DNA of 64,000 bases from an uncultured Eubacterium sp. (GCA_944380635.1 CALWID010000011.1:1-64000); one strand, 5' to 3'; shown: positions 49,168-60,017, counted from the first letter of the stretch. Notes: generated by a model from the sequence alone, not told the origin. Program-made: numbers and translations.

Positions 49168-50556
49168 TTATTCAAAATTAAAATATTTAACTGCGTTATT
49201 ATAAGATATGCCGCAAACGATTTCCTTAAGCATTTCCTCGTCATCGGCGTACCAGCCGTCCTCTACCCATCTGCCGATAAGGCGGCACATAATTCTTCTG
49301 AAATATTCATGCCTTGCGTATGAAGTAAATGAGCGTGAATCGGTTTCCATACCTATAAATTTGCCGAGTATTCCAAGATTTGCAAGCGTTTTTAGTTGCT
49401 GGGTCATACCGTCCATAGTATCAAGGAACCACCACGCCGGGCCAAACTGAATTTTTGACTCCGTTTCACTGCTTTGGAAATTTCCGAGCATTGTTGCAAG
49501 AACGATATTATCTTTATTATTAAGATTGAAAAGCACTGTTTTCGGCAGTTTGCCTTTAACCTCAAGCGAATCAAGAAAACGGCTTAAAGTATATGCCGTT
49601 TGGTCATCACCAACGGAATCAAAACCGGTATCAGCGCCGAGAAGTTCAAATTTTGCCGTATTATTGTTGCGCATAGCGCCGATGTGTATTTCAAGCGCCC
49701 ATCCGAGTTCATAATATTTTTCACCGAGGGCGGTCATAACCGCTGTTTTATAAGCGTCCCGCTCTTTCTTTGTTACCTTACCGCCGTTCATCGCTTTCTG
49801 AAAAGCGGATTCAATATCCTCCTCATCAGCCGGCTCATATGGCATATAATCAAAAGCATGGTCCGAAACACGGCAGCCGTGCTCATTGAAATAATCCGCT
49901 CTTTTAAGCAGGGCGGCGATTACATCGCTGTATTTGTTAATTTCCATACCTGCCGCGCCGGCAAGAGTATTTATATAATCGGCAAAGCCGTTTTGCTCAA
50001 TGGAAAGCGCTTTATCGGGTCTGAAACCCGGAAGCACGCGGCAGCCGAAATTTTCTTTTGCAAGCAGAGAATGATATTCAAGGCTGTCCGCCGGGTCATC
50101 CGTTGTGCAAACGATTTTTACATTTGAATTTTTAATAAGGCTCTGCGGCCTGAAATCACCGTTTTTAATAGCGGCGTTAGCACGGTCATAAATATCATCA
50201 GCCGTTTTTGCCGAAAGCGGGTCATTAATACCGAAATAGCGCTGGAGTTCCAGATGAGCCCAGTGATAAAGCGGATTGCCTATGGCATACTGAAGAGTAT
50301 AAGCGAATTTTTCAAACTTTTCCCTGCCGCTTTTTGAGCCGGTGCAGTAATCCTCTTCAACGCCGCACGAACGCATGGCGCGCCATTTATAATGGTCGCC
50401 CGAAAGCCACAATTCAGATATATCTGCCGGAATTTTATTCTCATATATCTCCTTGGGGCTTAAATGGCAGTGGTAATCGCAGATTGGCATATCCGCGCAA
50501 AAATCAAAAAATAATTTTTTTGCCGTATCGGTATCAAGCAAAAAATTTTTATCCAT
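49168..50556 (-). CDS. uxaC: Uronate isomerase
   Basis: 462 residues from the ATG at 50556; a TTG four codons earlier is less likely. Converts glucuronate to fructuronate and galacturonate to tagaturonate. Amidohydrolase-like fold with DYHCHLSPKEIYENK at the N-terminus (metal-binding HxH), LYHWAHLELQRYFGI, and GMETDSRSFTSYARHEYFRRI near the C-terminus. First gene of the hexuronate unit. The reductase and dehydratase (uxuA/uxuB or uxaA/uxaB) that link it to kdgK are not in this window. The gene ends 22 bp before the kinase start. Confidence 0.94.
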   Translation of the reverse strand: MDKNFLLDTDTAKKLFFDFCADMPICDYHCHLSPKEIYENKIPADISELWLSGDHYKWRAMRSCGVEEDYCTGSKSGREKFEKFAYTLQYAIGNPLYHWAHLELQRYFGINDPLSAKTADDIYDRANAAIKNGDFRPQSLIKNSNVKIVCTTDDPADSLEYHSLLAKENFGCRVLPGFRPDKALSIEQNGFADYINTLAGAAGMEINKYSDVIAALLKRADYFNEHGCRVSDHAFDYMPYEPADEEDIESAFQKAMNGGKVTKKERDAYKTAVMTALGEKYYELGWALEIHIGAMRNNNTAKFELLGADTGFDSVGDDQTAYTLSRFLDSLEVKGKLPKTVLFNLNNKDNIVLATMLGNFQSSETESKIQFGPAWWFLDTMDGMTQQLKTLANLGILGKFIGMETDSRSFTSYARHEYFRRIMCRLIGRWVEDGWYADDEEMLKEIVCGISYNNAVKYFNFE

Positions 50557-50664
50557 AAATTTTTCCAAAATATCGCCTTCCGAACATCAATAAAATTACA
50601 GTCTTATTATATACTTTACTCAGTACCATTTCAAGCAGTAACTTCATATAATAAAATTAAATTA

Positions 50665-50693
50665 TTGAATAATTACAGCATTGCTGATATAAT
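50665..50693 (+). promoter_or_regulatory. Promoter of the LOG-family gene
   Basis: TTGAAT at 50665-50670 and TATAAT at 50688-50693 with a 17-bp spacer, 37 bp before the ATG. Confidence 0.75.
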
Positions 50694-50729
50694 AAATTAG
50701 TATAAATTGACGAATAAAGGAATGATTAT

Positions 50730-51317
50730 ATGAATATATGCATTTTTGGCGCCTCAAGCGATATAATAGATGAGAAATATTCAAAGGCGGCGTATGACCT
50801 TGCCGCCAAAATGGCAAAACGCGGGCACGGGCTTATTTTCGGCGGCGGCGGAAAAGGCGTTATGGGCGCCACGGCGCAGGCTGTTTACGATAACGGCGGA
50901 TTTGTTTACGGCGTTGCCCCCGAATTTATGAGCGAATACAATGTTTTCTTTAAGCACTGCACCAAATTTAAGCACACCAAAACAATGGCGCAGCGAAAAA
51001 CTTTTATGGAAGATAATTCAGACGCCTTTATTATTGCTCCAGGCGGTATAGGCACATACGAGGAATTTTTTGAGGTTTACACATTAAAGCAGTTGGGCAG
51101 GCACAGCAAAGCAATTGCTCTTTTCAATCCGTACGGATATTATGACAAAATGATTGATATGCTGAAAAACACCGTAAACGAAAAATTTATGAATAATTCA
51201 TCGCTGGAACTGATAAAAGTATTTGACGACGCTGACGCTCTGCTTGATTATATTGAAAATTACAGCGGCGAAAAAGTTGATGTGCAGAAATTAAGATATG
51301 ATTTAAAAGATGAATAA
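50730..51317 (+). CDS. LOG-family nucleoside-monophosphate phosphoribohydrolase
   Basis: 195 residues. Shares the LOG/TIGR00730 pattern: an N-terminal Rossmann strand (NICIFGASSD), GGGGKGVMGATAQA, and the diagnostic IAPGGIGTYEEFFEVYTLKQLG (PGGxGTxxE). Enzymes of this family release a base (in plants an active cytokinin) from its riboside 5'-monophosphate; in bacteria the physiological target is often a nucleotide of salvage or stress metabolism. Single-gene transcript with its own promoter and terminator. AAAGGAATGATTAT precedes the ATG. Confidence 0.88.
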   Translation: MNICIFGASSDIIDEKYSKAAYDLAAKMAKRGHGLIFGGGGKGVMGATAQAVYDNGGFVYGVAPEFMSEYNVFFKHCTKFKHTKTMAQRKTFMEDNSDAFIIAPGGIGTYEEFFEVYTLKQLGRHSKAIALFNPYGYYDKMIDMLKNTVNEKFMNNSSLELIKVFDDADALLDYIENYSGEKVDVQKLRYDLKDE

Positions 51318-51325
51318 ATAAAAAT

Positions 51326-51371
51326 GGCCCTGCCTGAACCGAACGGCTCAAACAGGGGCTTTTATTTTTTC
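51326..51371 (+). terminator. Terminator of the LOG-family gene
   Basis: GCCCTG pairs with CAGGGGC around an inner GAACCG/CGGCTC stem, followed by TTTTATTTTTTC. Confidence 0.7.
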
Positions 51372-51484
51372 TCTTTTTTAAATTTTAACTTTAGCGTATT
51401 GCGCCGTGCGAACACTTAACAGTTAAATGCGCGGTGGGATTTGCAATAAATATAATAAGCAGTTTTATAAAAACAATGCGTTTT

Positions 51485-53173
51485 TTACCAACTGCCGCCG
51501 CCACCGCCGCCTGCGCCGCCGCCGGCAAATCCCCCTCCGCCGCCGGAAGAAGTCTGCGGCGCGGAAGTCATAGCCTGCGAAGCACTGTGCATAGTGCTGC
51601 TCATAAAATGCCACATCATAAAGGTGTTGAACCTGCCGGAGCCGTAATACCATTCCGGAGGCTCCATTGCGATATCCTCAAATTTCTTTACCCATGCGTC
51701 GCTTACTCCAAGCACATAAGCATACGGCAGGATATTATAAAAATACTTGGGATCATCAAAAACAAGTTTTTCAAGCCTGTCTTTTTCCGCAGTTTCAAGG
51801 AACATTTTAAAGCCCTCTATCTTTTGCAGAATTTGATGGCCCTTATCAGTTCTTTTTCTTACAAAGAAAGAGAGTATAAACGCCGCGGCAAGAATAACTA
51901 TGCCTGCAATAAAAGCGGCATATCTATCCCCCGTGCCGAAAGTTTGATTAAAGATAGAAATGTCCGCGGCAAGGCAGACTGCAACAAGCGCCCAGCAAAC
52001 AACTCGCATTATAAGGGAAGTATTTGAAAACACTTTTTTTCTGTTGCTCATAGTATTATAATTTACGGCAATCTTATTTAAAGTTTTATAAAAAACATTT
52101 TCAAGGTCATCATTAGTTACGCTTGTTTTGCCGCTTTCAAACAAACCTTCAAAAAAGATTTTTTTGTTTTCATCAGGCCCGTTATAAGTTTTTCTGCGCT
52201 CTATAACAAAATCGGCGCCGTCATAATAATCGCTGCTTTTTGTTTCATTTATTGCTATATATCCCTCATTGGCAAGTTCTATAAGCATAGGCACCATATC
52301 TTCGTTTGCAAGCGTGCCTTTATACCAATAGGCAACATCGGCGCAGTTCATACCCTGCGGCGGATAAAATTCAACAACTTTTACAACCTTTTTATCCTTG
52401 CCGAATCTGCGCCAAATAACGGCTACCGCAATCAGGCAGACCGCGGGAACCGCCACCATTGCGCAAAGTTTTGCAATATGGGCAGAAGTGTCAAAATAAA
52501 AATATCCGTCCGGCAGTTCAAGCCTAACCGTAAAAGCCTCGTACGGGCCGAGTTCGCGGGTTAATCTGCCGGTTATTTCCAGGTCGTTTACATAATACTC
52601 TATACTGCTTGTACCCTCAAAACCGTAACTGCCGGCTGAAAATCCGAGCATATCGGGATTAAATTCCTTAGGCATAGTTATGCTGAAAGTTATATTATCA
52701 ATATATGTATCCCAGCCGGAGCCGATAATGTTATAATACAACTCGTCGGTACCGTCCATAACATCCTGCCCCAAAGCATAATTATATGAGATAGTGTAAT
52801 GATGGTCGCCGGTCAAGGTAGTATCCTCATCACCTATCTGCAAAACGAGTTGTGAATTTTCAGTTGATTTAGAATAATTATCGCTGCAGCGGATATTATT
52901 TATCTTCGCGCGTGTAACGGCGGTTGAGCCGTCCGCCCGCTCAATATTATTTTTCAGCGGGATATATCTGTATATACCGTGGCGCGCCTCATTAAAATGA
53001 ACATCAATATTTTCCGTTACCCTTAAAACATTATCCTCCGCCACATTTACAGAAACATCATAGGCGGTTATATAATAAGGCTCCTGGGGATGCTCCGCGC
53101 CGAAAGCGGTAAACGAACAGAAAAGAACAATAACCGCCGCGGCGGCCGGTAATAATTTTTTAAGCAATTTCAT
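51485..53173 (-). CDS. DUF2207-domain membrane protein
   Basis: 562 residues. Signal peptide (LLPAAAAVIVLFCSFTAFG), then a DUF2207-type extracellular domain (about 28-240) with repeated beta strands, a membrane helix (LCAMVAVPAVCLIAVAVIW), a cytoplasmic winged-helix-like region (ADVAYWYKGTLANEDMVPML), two further helices, and a Gly/Ser-rich C-terminus (GGGGGFAGGGAGGGGGGSW). The same organisation occurs in YciQ-like proteins. It follows a LemA gene with a 1-bp overlap, a common pairing. Role unknown; envelope stress has been suggested for such pairs. Confidence 0.85.
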   Translation of the reverse strand: MKLLKKLLPAAAAVIVLFCSFTAFGAEHPQEPYYITAYDVSVNVAEDNVLRVTENIDVHFNEARHGIYRYIPLKNNIERADGSTAVTRAKINNIRCSDNYSKSTENSQLVLQIGDEDTTLTGDHHYTISYNYALGQDVMDGTDELYYNIIGSGWDTYIDNITFSITMPKEFNPDMLGFSAGSYGFEGTSSIEYYVNDLEITGRLTRELGPYEAFTVRLELPDGYFYFDTSAHIAKLCAMVAVPAVCLIAVAVIWRRFGKDKKVVKVVEFYPPQGMNCADVAYWYKGTLANEDMVPMLIELANEGYIAINETKSSDYYDGADFVIERRKTYNGPDENKKIFFEGLFESGKTSVTNDDLENVFYKTLNKIAVNYNTMSNRKKVFSNTSLIMRVVCWALVAVCLAADISIFNQTFGTGDRYAAFIAGIVILAAAFILSFFVRKRTDKGHQILQKIEGFKMFLETAEKDRLEKLVFDDPKYFYNILPYAYVLGVSDAWVKKFEDIAMEPPEWYYGSGRFNTFMMWHFMSSTMHSASQAMTSAPQTSSGGGGGFAGGGAGGGGGGSW

Positions 53174-53751
53174 TAAAACTCTACCTTTACAGCCTGTTTT
53201 TCCTCTTCATTTTCAATGGCGAACATCTGCTTTTTGCCGAATTTAAACATCTTTGCAATGATTGAGGACGGAAACATTTCAATTTTATTATTATAGCCCT
53301 TTACAACGGCATTGTAATATTTTCTTGCGTTTGCTATATCCTCTTCAGTTCTTTGAAGTTGATTATTAAGGTCAAGAAAATTTTGATTTGCTTTAAGGTC
53401 AGGATACTGCTCGGCAAGAATATTAAATCCCGCAAGGCTTTTTGAAAGTTCGGAATTTGCCTGCATTTTCTGCTCGGCGCTCATACTGTTGTAATTACCG
53501 TTTCTTGCGGATATAACGCTTTGCAGAGTTTCCGCCTCGTGCTTTGCGTAGCCTTTTACGCTTTCAACTATATTAGGGATAAGATCCCACCTTTTTTTGA
53601 GGTAAACATCCATAGTGGCGAACGCCTCCTCAACCGTGTTTCTGAGATTTACAAGCGAATTATAAGTTGCGCCCGTATAAATGCCCAAAACAAGAATTAT
53701 TAAAACGATTACCGCGGCAATTATAATAACCGCTATTGTGCCTGCGCCCAT
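53173..53751 (-). CDS. LemA-family protein
   Basis: 192 residues from the ATG at 53751, seven bases after GGAGG; the Met two codons earlier is too close. One N-terminal membrane helix (VIIIAAVIVLIILVLGIYTG), then helices with the LemA signature: YNSLVNLRNTVEEAFATMD, VYLKKRWDLIPNIVESVKGY and AKHEAETLQSVISARNG; VKGYNNKIEMFPSSIIAKMF closes the domain. LemA proteins are membrane-bound with an unknown molecular role. Co-transcribed with the DUF2207 gene (stop/start TAATG). Confidence 0.92.
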   Translation of the reverse strand: MGAGTIAVIIIAAVIVLIILVLGIYTGATYNSLVNLRNTVEEAFATMDVYLKKRWDLIPNIVESVKGYAKHEAETLQSVISARNGNYNSMSAEQKMQANSELSKSLAGFNILAEQYPDLKANQNFLDLNNQLQRTEEDIANARKYYNAVVKGYNNKIEMFPSSIIAKMFKFGKKQMFAIENEEEKQAVKVEF

Positions 53752-53924
53752 AATCATTCCTCCGTTAATATTATTACAATTTTACTTTACCATACGCAAA
53801 CTATATATGCAAGCAAATTATTTTAAGCGCAGACAAATTACGCGGAAATTTACCGTATAAAATTTATAAATTAAAATCGCGCTTCTCATAAGCATAAAAA
53901 TCCGGAAAACTAATATTTTTAACA

Positions 53925-53953
53925 AAAAAATGCCCCGAAAAATCGGAGCATTT
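53925..53953 (-). terminator. Terminator of ugd
   Basis: AATGC-CCGA pairs with TCGG-GCATT with one mismatch; on the minus strand TTTTTTT follows. Confidence 0.8.
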
Positions 53954-53995
53954 TAAATTAAACAGGCATAAGCCTTGAATATTTTATTTTTGCAT

Positions 53996-55216
53996 TTAAT
54001 CCCTGTTGTAAATATCCCTTGTATAAATTTTATCAGCAACATCCTGAAGTTCACCGCTCATTCTGTTTGCGATAATAACTCTGCTCTGCTTTTTAAATTC
54101 ATCCAGGTTATTCACAACTTTATTGCCGTAAAAATAACTGCCGTCTTCAAGCGTCGGCTCATAGATAATAACCTCTGCGCCCTCGCCTTTAAGGCGTTTT
54201 ATAACGCCCTGAATAGAACTTTGGCGGAAATTATCAGAATTTGATTTCATAGTGAGCCTGTATACGCCGACGGTGGCAATATTATCTGCGCTGTGATGGG
54301 CTTTCTGAAGCACGCGGGACGCGATAAAATCCTTTCTTGTGTCATTTGAATCAACAATGGCGCGAATAAGATTTTCCGGAATATCCTCATAATTCGCAAG
54401 CAGTTGTTTTGTATCCTTAGGCAGGCAGTAACCGCCGTAACCGAAAGACGGGTTATTATAATGAGTGCCTATTCTTGGGTCAAGCCCTATGCCCTCAATA
54501 ATTTCCTTTGTGTCAAGCCCGTGGATTTCGGCATAAGTATCAAGTTCGTTAAAATAACTTACACGAAGAGCAAGATAGGTGTTGGCAAAAAGTTTAACAG
54601 CCTCCGCCTCAGTCGGCTTTGTGAAGAGAACGGGTATATTCTCTTTTACAGCGCCCTGCTCAAGAAGGGACGCAAAAGTATGAGCCGCTTTTTCAAGTTT
54701 TTCGTTATTTTTATCATAGCCTACTATTATTCTGCTTGGATAAAGATTATCATAAAGCGCCCTGCCCTCTCTTAAAAATTCCGGGCTGAAAATGATATTT
54801 GCGCCGGGATATTTTTTTGCAAGGGATTTGGTATACCCTACGGGTACAGTTGATTTTACAACCATAACGGCGTCTTTATTAACGCTCAGCACCAAATCTA
54901 TAACAGCCTCAACAGAAGAGGTGTTAAAATAATTCTTCTGGGCGTCATAATCCGTGGGTGTGGAAATAATTACAAAATCCGCCTTTGAATAAGCGTCAGC
55001 CCCGTTTGTTGTTGCGGTTAAATCAAGTTCTTTATTGGCAAGAAAATCAGATATTTCCTTATCAACAATAGGTGATTTCTTTTCATTAATAAGTTTAACT
55101 TTTTCCTCAACAATATCAACGGCATAAACAGTGTTGTGCTGAGCAAGGAGCACCGCGTTAGAAAGGCCGACATAACCTGTGCCGGCTACTGCGATTTTGT
55201 ATTTTTTATTTTCCAT
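53996..55216 (-). CDS. ugd: UDP-glucose 6-dehydrogenase
   Basis: 406 residues from the ATG at 55216 (GAGAGGAAAATTT upstream). Oxidises UDP-glucose to UDP-glucuronate with NAD. Motifs: the Rossmann [36 protein letters not shown], and the catalytic Cys loop [14 protein letters not shown]. The C-terminal domain includes [18 protein letters not shown]. It uses the UDP-glucose made by GalU (33.4 kb) and points to uronic-acid-containing surface polymers. Single gene with its own terminator. Confidence 0.93.
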   Translation of the reverse strand: MENKKYKIAVAGTGYVGLSNAVLLAQHNTVYAVDIVEEKVKLINEKKSPIVDKEISDFLANKELDLTATTNGADAYSKADFVIISTPTDYDAQKNYFNTSSVEAVIDLVLSVNKDAVMVVKSTVPVGYTKSLAKKYPGANIIFSPEFLREGRALYDNLYPSRIIVGYDKNNEKLEKAAHTFASLLEQGAVKENIPVLFTKPTEAEAVKLFANTYLALRVSYFNELDTYAEIHGLDTKEIIEGIGLDPRIGTHYNNPSFGYGGYCLPKDTKQLLANYEDIPENLIRAIVDSNDTRKDFIASRVLQKAHHSADNIATVGVYRLTMKSNSDNFRQSSIQGVIKRLKGEGAEVIIYEPTLEDGSYFYGNKVVNNLDEFKKQSRVIIANRMSGELQDVADKIYTRDIYNRD

Positions 55217-55295
55217 AAATTTTCCTCTCCGAAGTATTAGAGCGCTGAAACGGCGCGGCATACAGATTTTGCCGCCCCGTTTTGATTAACGGGTT

Positions 55296-56456
55296 TTACT
55301 TCTTTTTGAATTTATCAAAAAATCCTTCTTTGCCCTGATTTTTGGGCGCAACATAGGATTTATCAAACTGCTTTAACAATTCTTTTTGCTGAGAGGTAAG
55401 ACTTTTCGGTATATCAACTATTATTCTTACAAATTGGTCTCCCCTGCTGACGGAGTGAAGCCGCTGAATACCTTTGCCTTTAAGTTTAAAAACTTCATCG
55501 GGCTGAGTTCCGGCAGGCATATTATACTTAACATCGCCGTCCAAAGTAGGAACTTTAAGTTCAGTACCCAAAGCAGCCTCTACCATTGAAACATGCTTAT
55601 CATACCAAACATCATAGCCCTCGCGCTTGAAATATTTATGCGGTTTAATCTTAACCGAAATCTTCAAATTACCGGCAGGACCGCCGTTTGTACCGCTGTC
55701 GCCCATACCGCGGAGGTTGATAATACTTGTTTCATCAATACCCGCGGGAATATCAACTGACAACTTCTTTTTAAGCCTTACCTTGCCCTTGCCGGCGCAC
55801 TTGCGGCAGGGGGTTTCTATTATTTTACCACGACCGCCGCACACATTGCAAGTGCGTTGCTGAGTTACAACGGTGAAGCCCATTCTGTTTTGAACATTTA
55901 CATAACCTTTGCCGCCGCAATTTGAGCAGGTTTTGGCAGTGGTTCCCTTAGCGGCGCCCGTGCCGCCGCACTCGCTGCAGTCCTCAACACGGGGAACTTC
56001 AATTTCCTTTTTGCAGCCTTTGGCCGCCTCTTCAAAAGTAAGGGTAATACTCGTTTGAATATCTCTGCCCTTGCGCGGCGCGTTTGGATTTGAGCCGCCG
56101 AATCCGCCGCCGAATCCGCCGCCGAAAAATGAAGAGAATATATCGCCGAGGTCAATATCGCCGTCAAACCCGAAGCCGCCGGCGCCGTAGCCGCCGCCCG
56201 CGCCCTGACCGGCGCCGTAACTCGGGTCTACGCCTGCAAACCCGAACTGGTCATAACGCGCTCTTTTTTGAGGGTCTGAAAGCACTTCATACGCCTCGTT
56301 GCACTCTTTAAATTTTTCTTCCGCGTCTTTATCATCGGGATGCAAATCCGGGTGATATTTTTTTGCGGTTTTTCTGTATGCTTTTTTTATTTCGTCCTCC
56401 GTTGCGCCTTTTTGAACGCCGAGGACTTCATAATAATCTCGTTTTGATTCTGCCAT
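55296..56456 (-). CDS. dnaJ: Chaperone DnaJ
   Basis: 386 residues. J domain (residues 1-70) with the HPD tripeptide in [17 protein letters not shown]; a Gly/Phe-rich region ([23 protein letters not shown]); four CxxCxGxG zinc-finger repeats ([36 protein letters not shown]); then two substrate-binding beta domains. Stimulates the DnaK ATPase and delivers unfolded protein. GGGAGGAAAAT precedes the ATG. Last gene of hrcA-grpE-dnaK-dnaJ. Confidence 0.97.
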   Translation of the reverse strand: MAESKRDYYEVLGVQKGATEDEIKKAYRKTAKKYHPDLHPDDKDAEEKFKECNEAYEVLSDPQKRARYDQFGFAGVDPSYGAGQGAGGGYGAGGFGFDGDIDLGDIFSSFFGGGFGGGFGGSNPNAPRKGRDIQTSITLTFEEAAKGCKKEIEVPRVEDCSECGGTGAAKGTTAKTCSNCGGKGYVNVQNRMGFTVVTQQRTCNVCGGRGKIIETPCRKCAGKGKVRLKKKLSVDIPAGIDETSIINLRGMGDSGTNGGPAGNLKISVKIKPHKYFKREGYDVWYDKHVSMVEAALGTELKVPTLDGDVKYNMPAGTQPDEVFKLKGKGIQRLHSVSRGDQFVRIIVDIPKSLTSQQKELLKQFDKSYVAPKNQGKEGFFDKFKKK

Positions 56457-56484
56457 ATTTTCCTCCCTGAAAACAGTTATTTAA

Positions 56485-56511
56485 GGTGGCGGAATTCAAC
56501 ATTCCGCCACC
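56485..56511 (-). other. Stem-loop between dnaK and dnaJ
   Basis: A perfect 11-bp stem (GGTGGCGGAAT with ATTCCGCCACC) and a 5-nt loop. No U tract follows on the minus strand, so it is more likely an mRNA-stability or processing element setting the DnaK:DnaJ ratio than a terminator. Confidence 0.7.
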
Positions 56512-56529
56512 CGGAGAAAATACTTTTTA

Positions 56530-58368
56530 TCAGTTATCGTCCACTTCGGTGAAGTCGGCGTCTGTATAGCCGTTATCGCTGCCGCCCTGCTGAGCATTCG
56601 GGTCTGCGCCCGGCTGAGCGCCGCCCTGAGCGCCCTGAGCCGCCTGATAAAGTTTTTGGGATACCTCATAGAATTTATTCTGGAGGTCATCCTGGGCGGA
56701 CTTGATAGCGTCTAAGTTATCGCCCTTAAGCGCCTCTTTAAGAGTATTGCACTTTGTTTCAAGAGCGGATTTATCATCTGCGGAGAACTTATCGCCGTTT
56801 TCGGAAATAAGTTGCTCGGTCTGATAAGCAAGCTGCTCAGCGCCGTTCTTAAGGTCAACAGCCTCGCGTCTCTTCTTATCTTCCTCTGCAAACTGCTCTG
56901 CCTCTTTAACAGCCTTATCAATATCTTCCTTGCTCATATTTGAAGAAGAGGTAATACTGATGTGCTGCTCTTTGCCTGTGCCGAGGTCTTTAGCGGAAAC
57001 ATGAACGATACCGTTTGCGTCAATATCAAATGTAACTTCGATTTGCGGTACACCGCGGCGTGCCGGCAAAATTCCGTCCAAATGGAACATACCAAGAGTC
57101 TTATTATCCTTAGCAAACTGCCTCTCGCCCTGAAGTACATGAACTTCAACAGAGGTCTGATTATCAGCCGCAGTTGAGAATATCTGAGATTTTTTGGTAG
57201 GAATTGTTGTATTTCTTTCGATGATAACGGTGTTTACGCCGCCCATTGTTTCAATACCGAGTGAAAGCGGAGTAACATCAAGAAGAAGCAAACCTTTAAC
57301 ATCGCCGCCGAGTACACCGCCCTGAAGCGCGGCGCCCATAGCAACACATTCATCCGGATTGATACCTTTAAACGGCTTTTTGCCGCTGAATTTTTCAATT
57401 GCTTCCTGAACAGCGGGAATACGGGTTGAACCGCCTACAAGAAGAATTTTATCAATATCATTCATAGAAAGGCCGCTGTCCTGCATAGCCTGACGAACCG
57501 GGCCCATTGTTTTTTCAACAAGGTCCGCAGTCATCTGATTAAACTGCGCTCTTGAAAGAGTCATTTCAAGGTGTTTCGGGCCGGTAGCATCCTGAGTAAT
57601 GAACGGAAGTGAGATTTGAGCGGTAGTCATACCTGAAAGGTCTATCTTTGCTTTTTCAGCCGCTTCCTTAACACGCTGCATAGCCATTTTATCATTTGAA
57701 AGGTCTATACCGTTTGTTTTCTTAAACTCGGAAACAATCCAGTCCATAATTTTCTTATCAAAATCATCGCCGCCGAGACGGTTGTTACCTGCTGTTGCAA
57801 GAACTTCCTGAACGCCGTCGCCCATTTCGATGATAGATACATCAAATGTGCCGCCGCCGAGGTCATAAACCATAACTTTCTGGTCTTCTTCCTTATCAAT
57901 GCCGAAAGCAAGAGCAGCAGCCGTAGGCTCGTTTATGATTCTTTTAACATCAAGTCCGGCAATCTTACCGGCATCCTTAGTTGCCTGGCGCTGAGAGTCC
58001 GTAAAGTAAGCGGGAACTGTAATAACAGCCTCTGTAACAGGCTCGCCGAGGTAACTTTCCGCGTCTGTTTTAAGTTTCTGAAGAATTATTGCGGAAATCT
58101 CCTGCGGTGTATAGGCTTTGCCGTCTATATTTACTTTATAGTCTGAGCCCATATGTCTTTTAATAGAACTGATGGTTCTTTCAGGGTTAGTGATAGCCTG
58201 GCGTTTTGCAACATTGCCGACCATTCTTTCACCGTCTTTGCTGAACGCTACTACAGACGGAGTAGTTCTTGCGCCTTCTGCGTTAGGGATTACTACGGGT
58301 TCGCCGCCCTCAATAACAGAAACGCAACTGTTTGTTGTACCTAAGTCAATACCGATTATCTTTGACAT
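56530..58368 (-). CDS. dnaK: Chaperone DnaK (Hsp70)
   Basis: 612 residues. ATPase domain (1-360) with [32 protein letters not shown], and [14 protein letters not shown]; linker and beta-sandwich substrate domain ([19 protein letters not shown]); helical lid; a C-terminal Ala/Gln/Gly-rich tail ending in the acidic [10 protein letters not shown], typical of the co-chaperone-binding EEVD-like end. GAAAGGATG precedes the ATG. The length agrees with Gram-positive DnaK, which lacks about 24 residues in the ATPase domain. Confidence 0.97.
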   Translation of the reverse strand: MSKIIGIDLGTTNSCVSVIEGGEPVVIPNAEGARTTPSVVAFSKDGERMVGNVAKRQAITNPERTISSIKRHMGSDYKVNIDGKAYTPQEISAIILQKLKTDAESYLGEPVTEAVITVPAYFTDSQRQATKDAGKIAGLDVKRIINEPTAAALAFGIDKEEDQKVMVYDLGGGTFDVSIIEMGDGVQEVLATAGNNRLGGDDFDKKIMDWIVSEFKKTNGIDLSNDKMAMQRVKEAAEKAKIDLSGMTTAQISLPFITQDATGPKHLEMTLSRAQFNQMTADLVEKTMGPVRQAMQDSGLSMNDIDKILLVGGSTRIPAVQEAIEKFSGKKPFKGINPDECVAMGAALQGGVLGGDVKGLLLLDVTPLSLGIETMGGVNTVIIERNTTIPTKKSQIFSTAADNQTSVEVHVLQGERQFAKDNKTLGMFHLDGILPARRGVPQIEVTFDIDANGIVHVSAKDLGTGKEQHISITSSSNMSKEDIDKAVKEAEQFAEEDKKRREAVDLKNGAEQLAYQTEQLISENGDKFSADDKSALETKCNTLKEALKGDNLDAIKSAQDDLQNKFYEVSQKLYQAAQGAQGGAQPGADPNAQQGGSDNGYTDADFTEVDDN

Positions 58369-58402
58369 AATATATCATCCTTTCGAAATTAATTTTAATT
58401 TA

Positions 58403-58963
58403 TTAATTTGCTGATTTTACCATTGCGGGGCGTACTACTTTTTCTCCTATTTTATACCCCTTTTGGAAAACATCAACAATTTCACCTGCTTTATATTTTT
58501 CATCTTCAACATGCATAACGGCATTGTGAAGATTCGGGTCAAAAGTTTCACCCGGCTCGCCGAAAGCCTCAATTCCGAGGTTATTAAGAACCGAAGTAAG
58601 ATTGTTGAAAGTCATCTCAACGCCTTTTCTGAAAGCGTCATAATCCTTTGTTTCGTTTGCAAGAGCCCTTTCAAGATTATCTATAACGGGCAGCAGTTCT
58701 TTTATGGTTTGTGCTTTTGCAAAGACATAAGCGTCCTGCTTTTCCTTTTCACTGCGCCTTTTATAGTTTGAATATTCGGCTGTTACACGAAGCAATCTGT
58801 CTTTCGTTTCATCAAGTTCCTGCTGCAAGGGATTTTCCTTTTGGGCATTTTCCTTTTCTGCCTCAGGTTCTTTTTTCTTTGCCTCTTCTTTTTTAGCCTT
58901 TGTTTCCTCCGCCGCTGCTTTCTGCTTTGGCTTTTTTTCTGTTTCCTTATCTTTTTTATTCAA
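58403..58963 (-). CDS. grpE: Nucleotide exchange factor GrpE
   Basis: 186 residues, TTG start with AGAAGGGGG upstream. A long Lys/Glu-rich N-terminal region (residues 1-50), a coiled coil (LQQELDETKDRLLRVTAEYSNYKRR) and the conserved beta domain (FDPNLHNAVMHVEDEKY; VFQKGYKIGEKVVRPAMVKSAN). It dimerises and exchanges ADP for ATP on DnaK. The TTG start overlaps the hrcA stop by 8 bp, so translation is coupled. Confidence 0.95.
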   Translation of the reverse strand: MNKKDKETEKKPKQKAAAEETKAKKEEAKKKEPEAEKENAQKENPLQQELDETKDRLLRVTAEYSNYKRRSEKEKQDAYVFAKAQTIKELLPVIDNLERALANETKDYDAFRKGVEMTFNNLTSVLNNLGIEAFGEPGETFDPNLHNAVMHVEDEKYKAGEIVDVFQKGYKIGEKVVRPAMVKSAN

Positions 58964-59993
58964 ATGTAACGCCCCCTTCTCGGAGATATTTTTTAACTGT
59001 ATTCATTATATATTCAGCCCGCGGAAGAACTGATGAGTAATCAATTCTTGTTGAGCCTATAATGCCTAAAACAGCGATTTGGCTGTTATTATAAGTGAAT
59101 TTTGAAACAAGTGTTACTGTATTTTTTAACATAGGGTGCGGATTTTCGTTTCCTATAAACAACTGCGTTTCCCGCCCTGTTTTCGCAAACTGCTCAAGCG
59201 CAGAGCGCACCTGCGAGCGAGACGCCAAAAACGAAAGGATTTTATATACTTCCTGCCCGAGTTCCTTGTGGGAAAGAAGATTTGTTTCGCCTTCAAATTC
59301 AAGCGAACCCTCCGCCGCTTCCGCGCAAAGCGAGCAAAGACTTGTAAGCGCCGGAAGCATATCAAACACCCTTGCGCCGAGGTCCGGGACGGTATTCTGA
59401 AGCAGCGCCAGATTAACATCCTTAAGCGCAGTGCCTATAAAATACTTGCCTGTTATATAATAAAACAGTTTTCTGAATTCCTCATCTGCCGCACAACTGA
59501 GCCTGCAGACGGACGATTTTATTTTGCCGCCCACGGAAAGCATTACTATCATAGCCTTATTATTCCCCGCCGGGATAAGTTCCGCGCCCTGAACACAATC
59601 AAGGCTGTCCCTGACCGTATTATACAGCGCCGCGCAATTTGTTTCCTGCGCAAGGAGCGTTGCGGCGTCGTGCAGTAATCTTTCCGGGTCGCCGGCATTT
59701 ACCGAAAGAGCCTCTTTAACCTGCTCTTTTTCATAATCGCTCGGCATTTTTGGAATCATAAGATTTTCAACATAATATCTGAATGACGCTTTGCTTGGAA
59801 TCCGACCGCCGCTTGTATGCATCTGCTCCAGCAGACCGAGTTCTGAAAGATACGCCATTTCATTTCTTATTGTTGCGCTGGAAATTTTATACGGCAAAAG
59901 CCCGGCAATGGTTTTTGAGCCGATTGGCTCGCCCGTTTTAATATAACTGTCAATAATCAGCGCTAAAATCGCTGCCTGCCTTTCACCTATCAT
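58956..59993 (-). CDS. hrcA: Heat-shock repressor HrcA
   Basis: 345 residues if started at the ATG at 59993, preceded by AAAAGGA; an alternative ATG at 60014 lies four bases from the CIRCE operator and lacks a ribosome binding site. N-terminal winged helix (ERQAAILALIIDSYIKTGEP; SSATIRNEMAYLSELGLL; HTSGGRIPS) followed by the GAF-like dimerisation domain. It represses this operon by binding CIRCE and is kept active by GroEL. First gene of the heat-shock operon. Confidence 0.94.
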   Translation of the reverse strand: MIGERQAAILALIIDSYIKTGEPIGSKTIAGLLPYKISSATIRNEMAYLSELGLLEQMHTSGGRIPSKASFRYYVENLMIPKMPSDYEKEQVKEALSVNAGDPERLLHDAATLLAQETNCAALYNTVRDSLDCVQGAELIPAGNNKAMIVMLSVGGKIKSSVCRLSCAADEEFRKLFYYITGKYFIGTALKDVNLALLQNTVPDLGARVFDMLPALTSLCSLCAEAAEGSLEFEGETNLLSHKELGQEVYKILSFLASRSQVRSALEQFAKTGRETQLFIGNENPHPMLKNTVTLVSKFTYNNSQIAVLGIIGSTRIDYSSVLPRAEYIMNTVKKYLREGGVTFE

Positions 59994-60017
59994 CCTTTCC
60001 ACCGTCCTTTTCATCAG

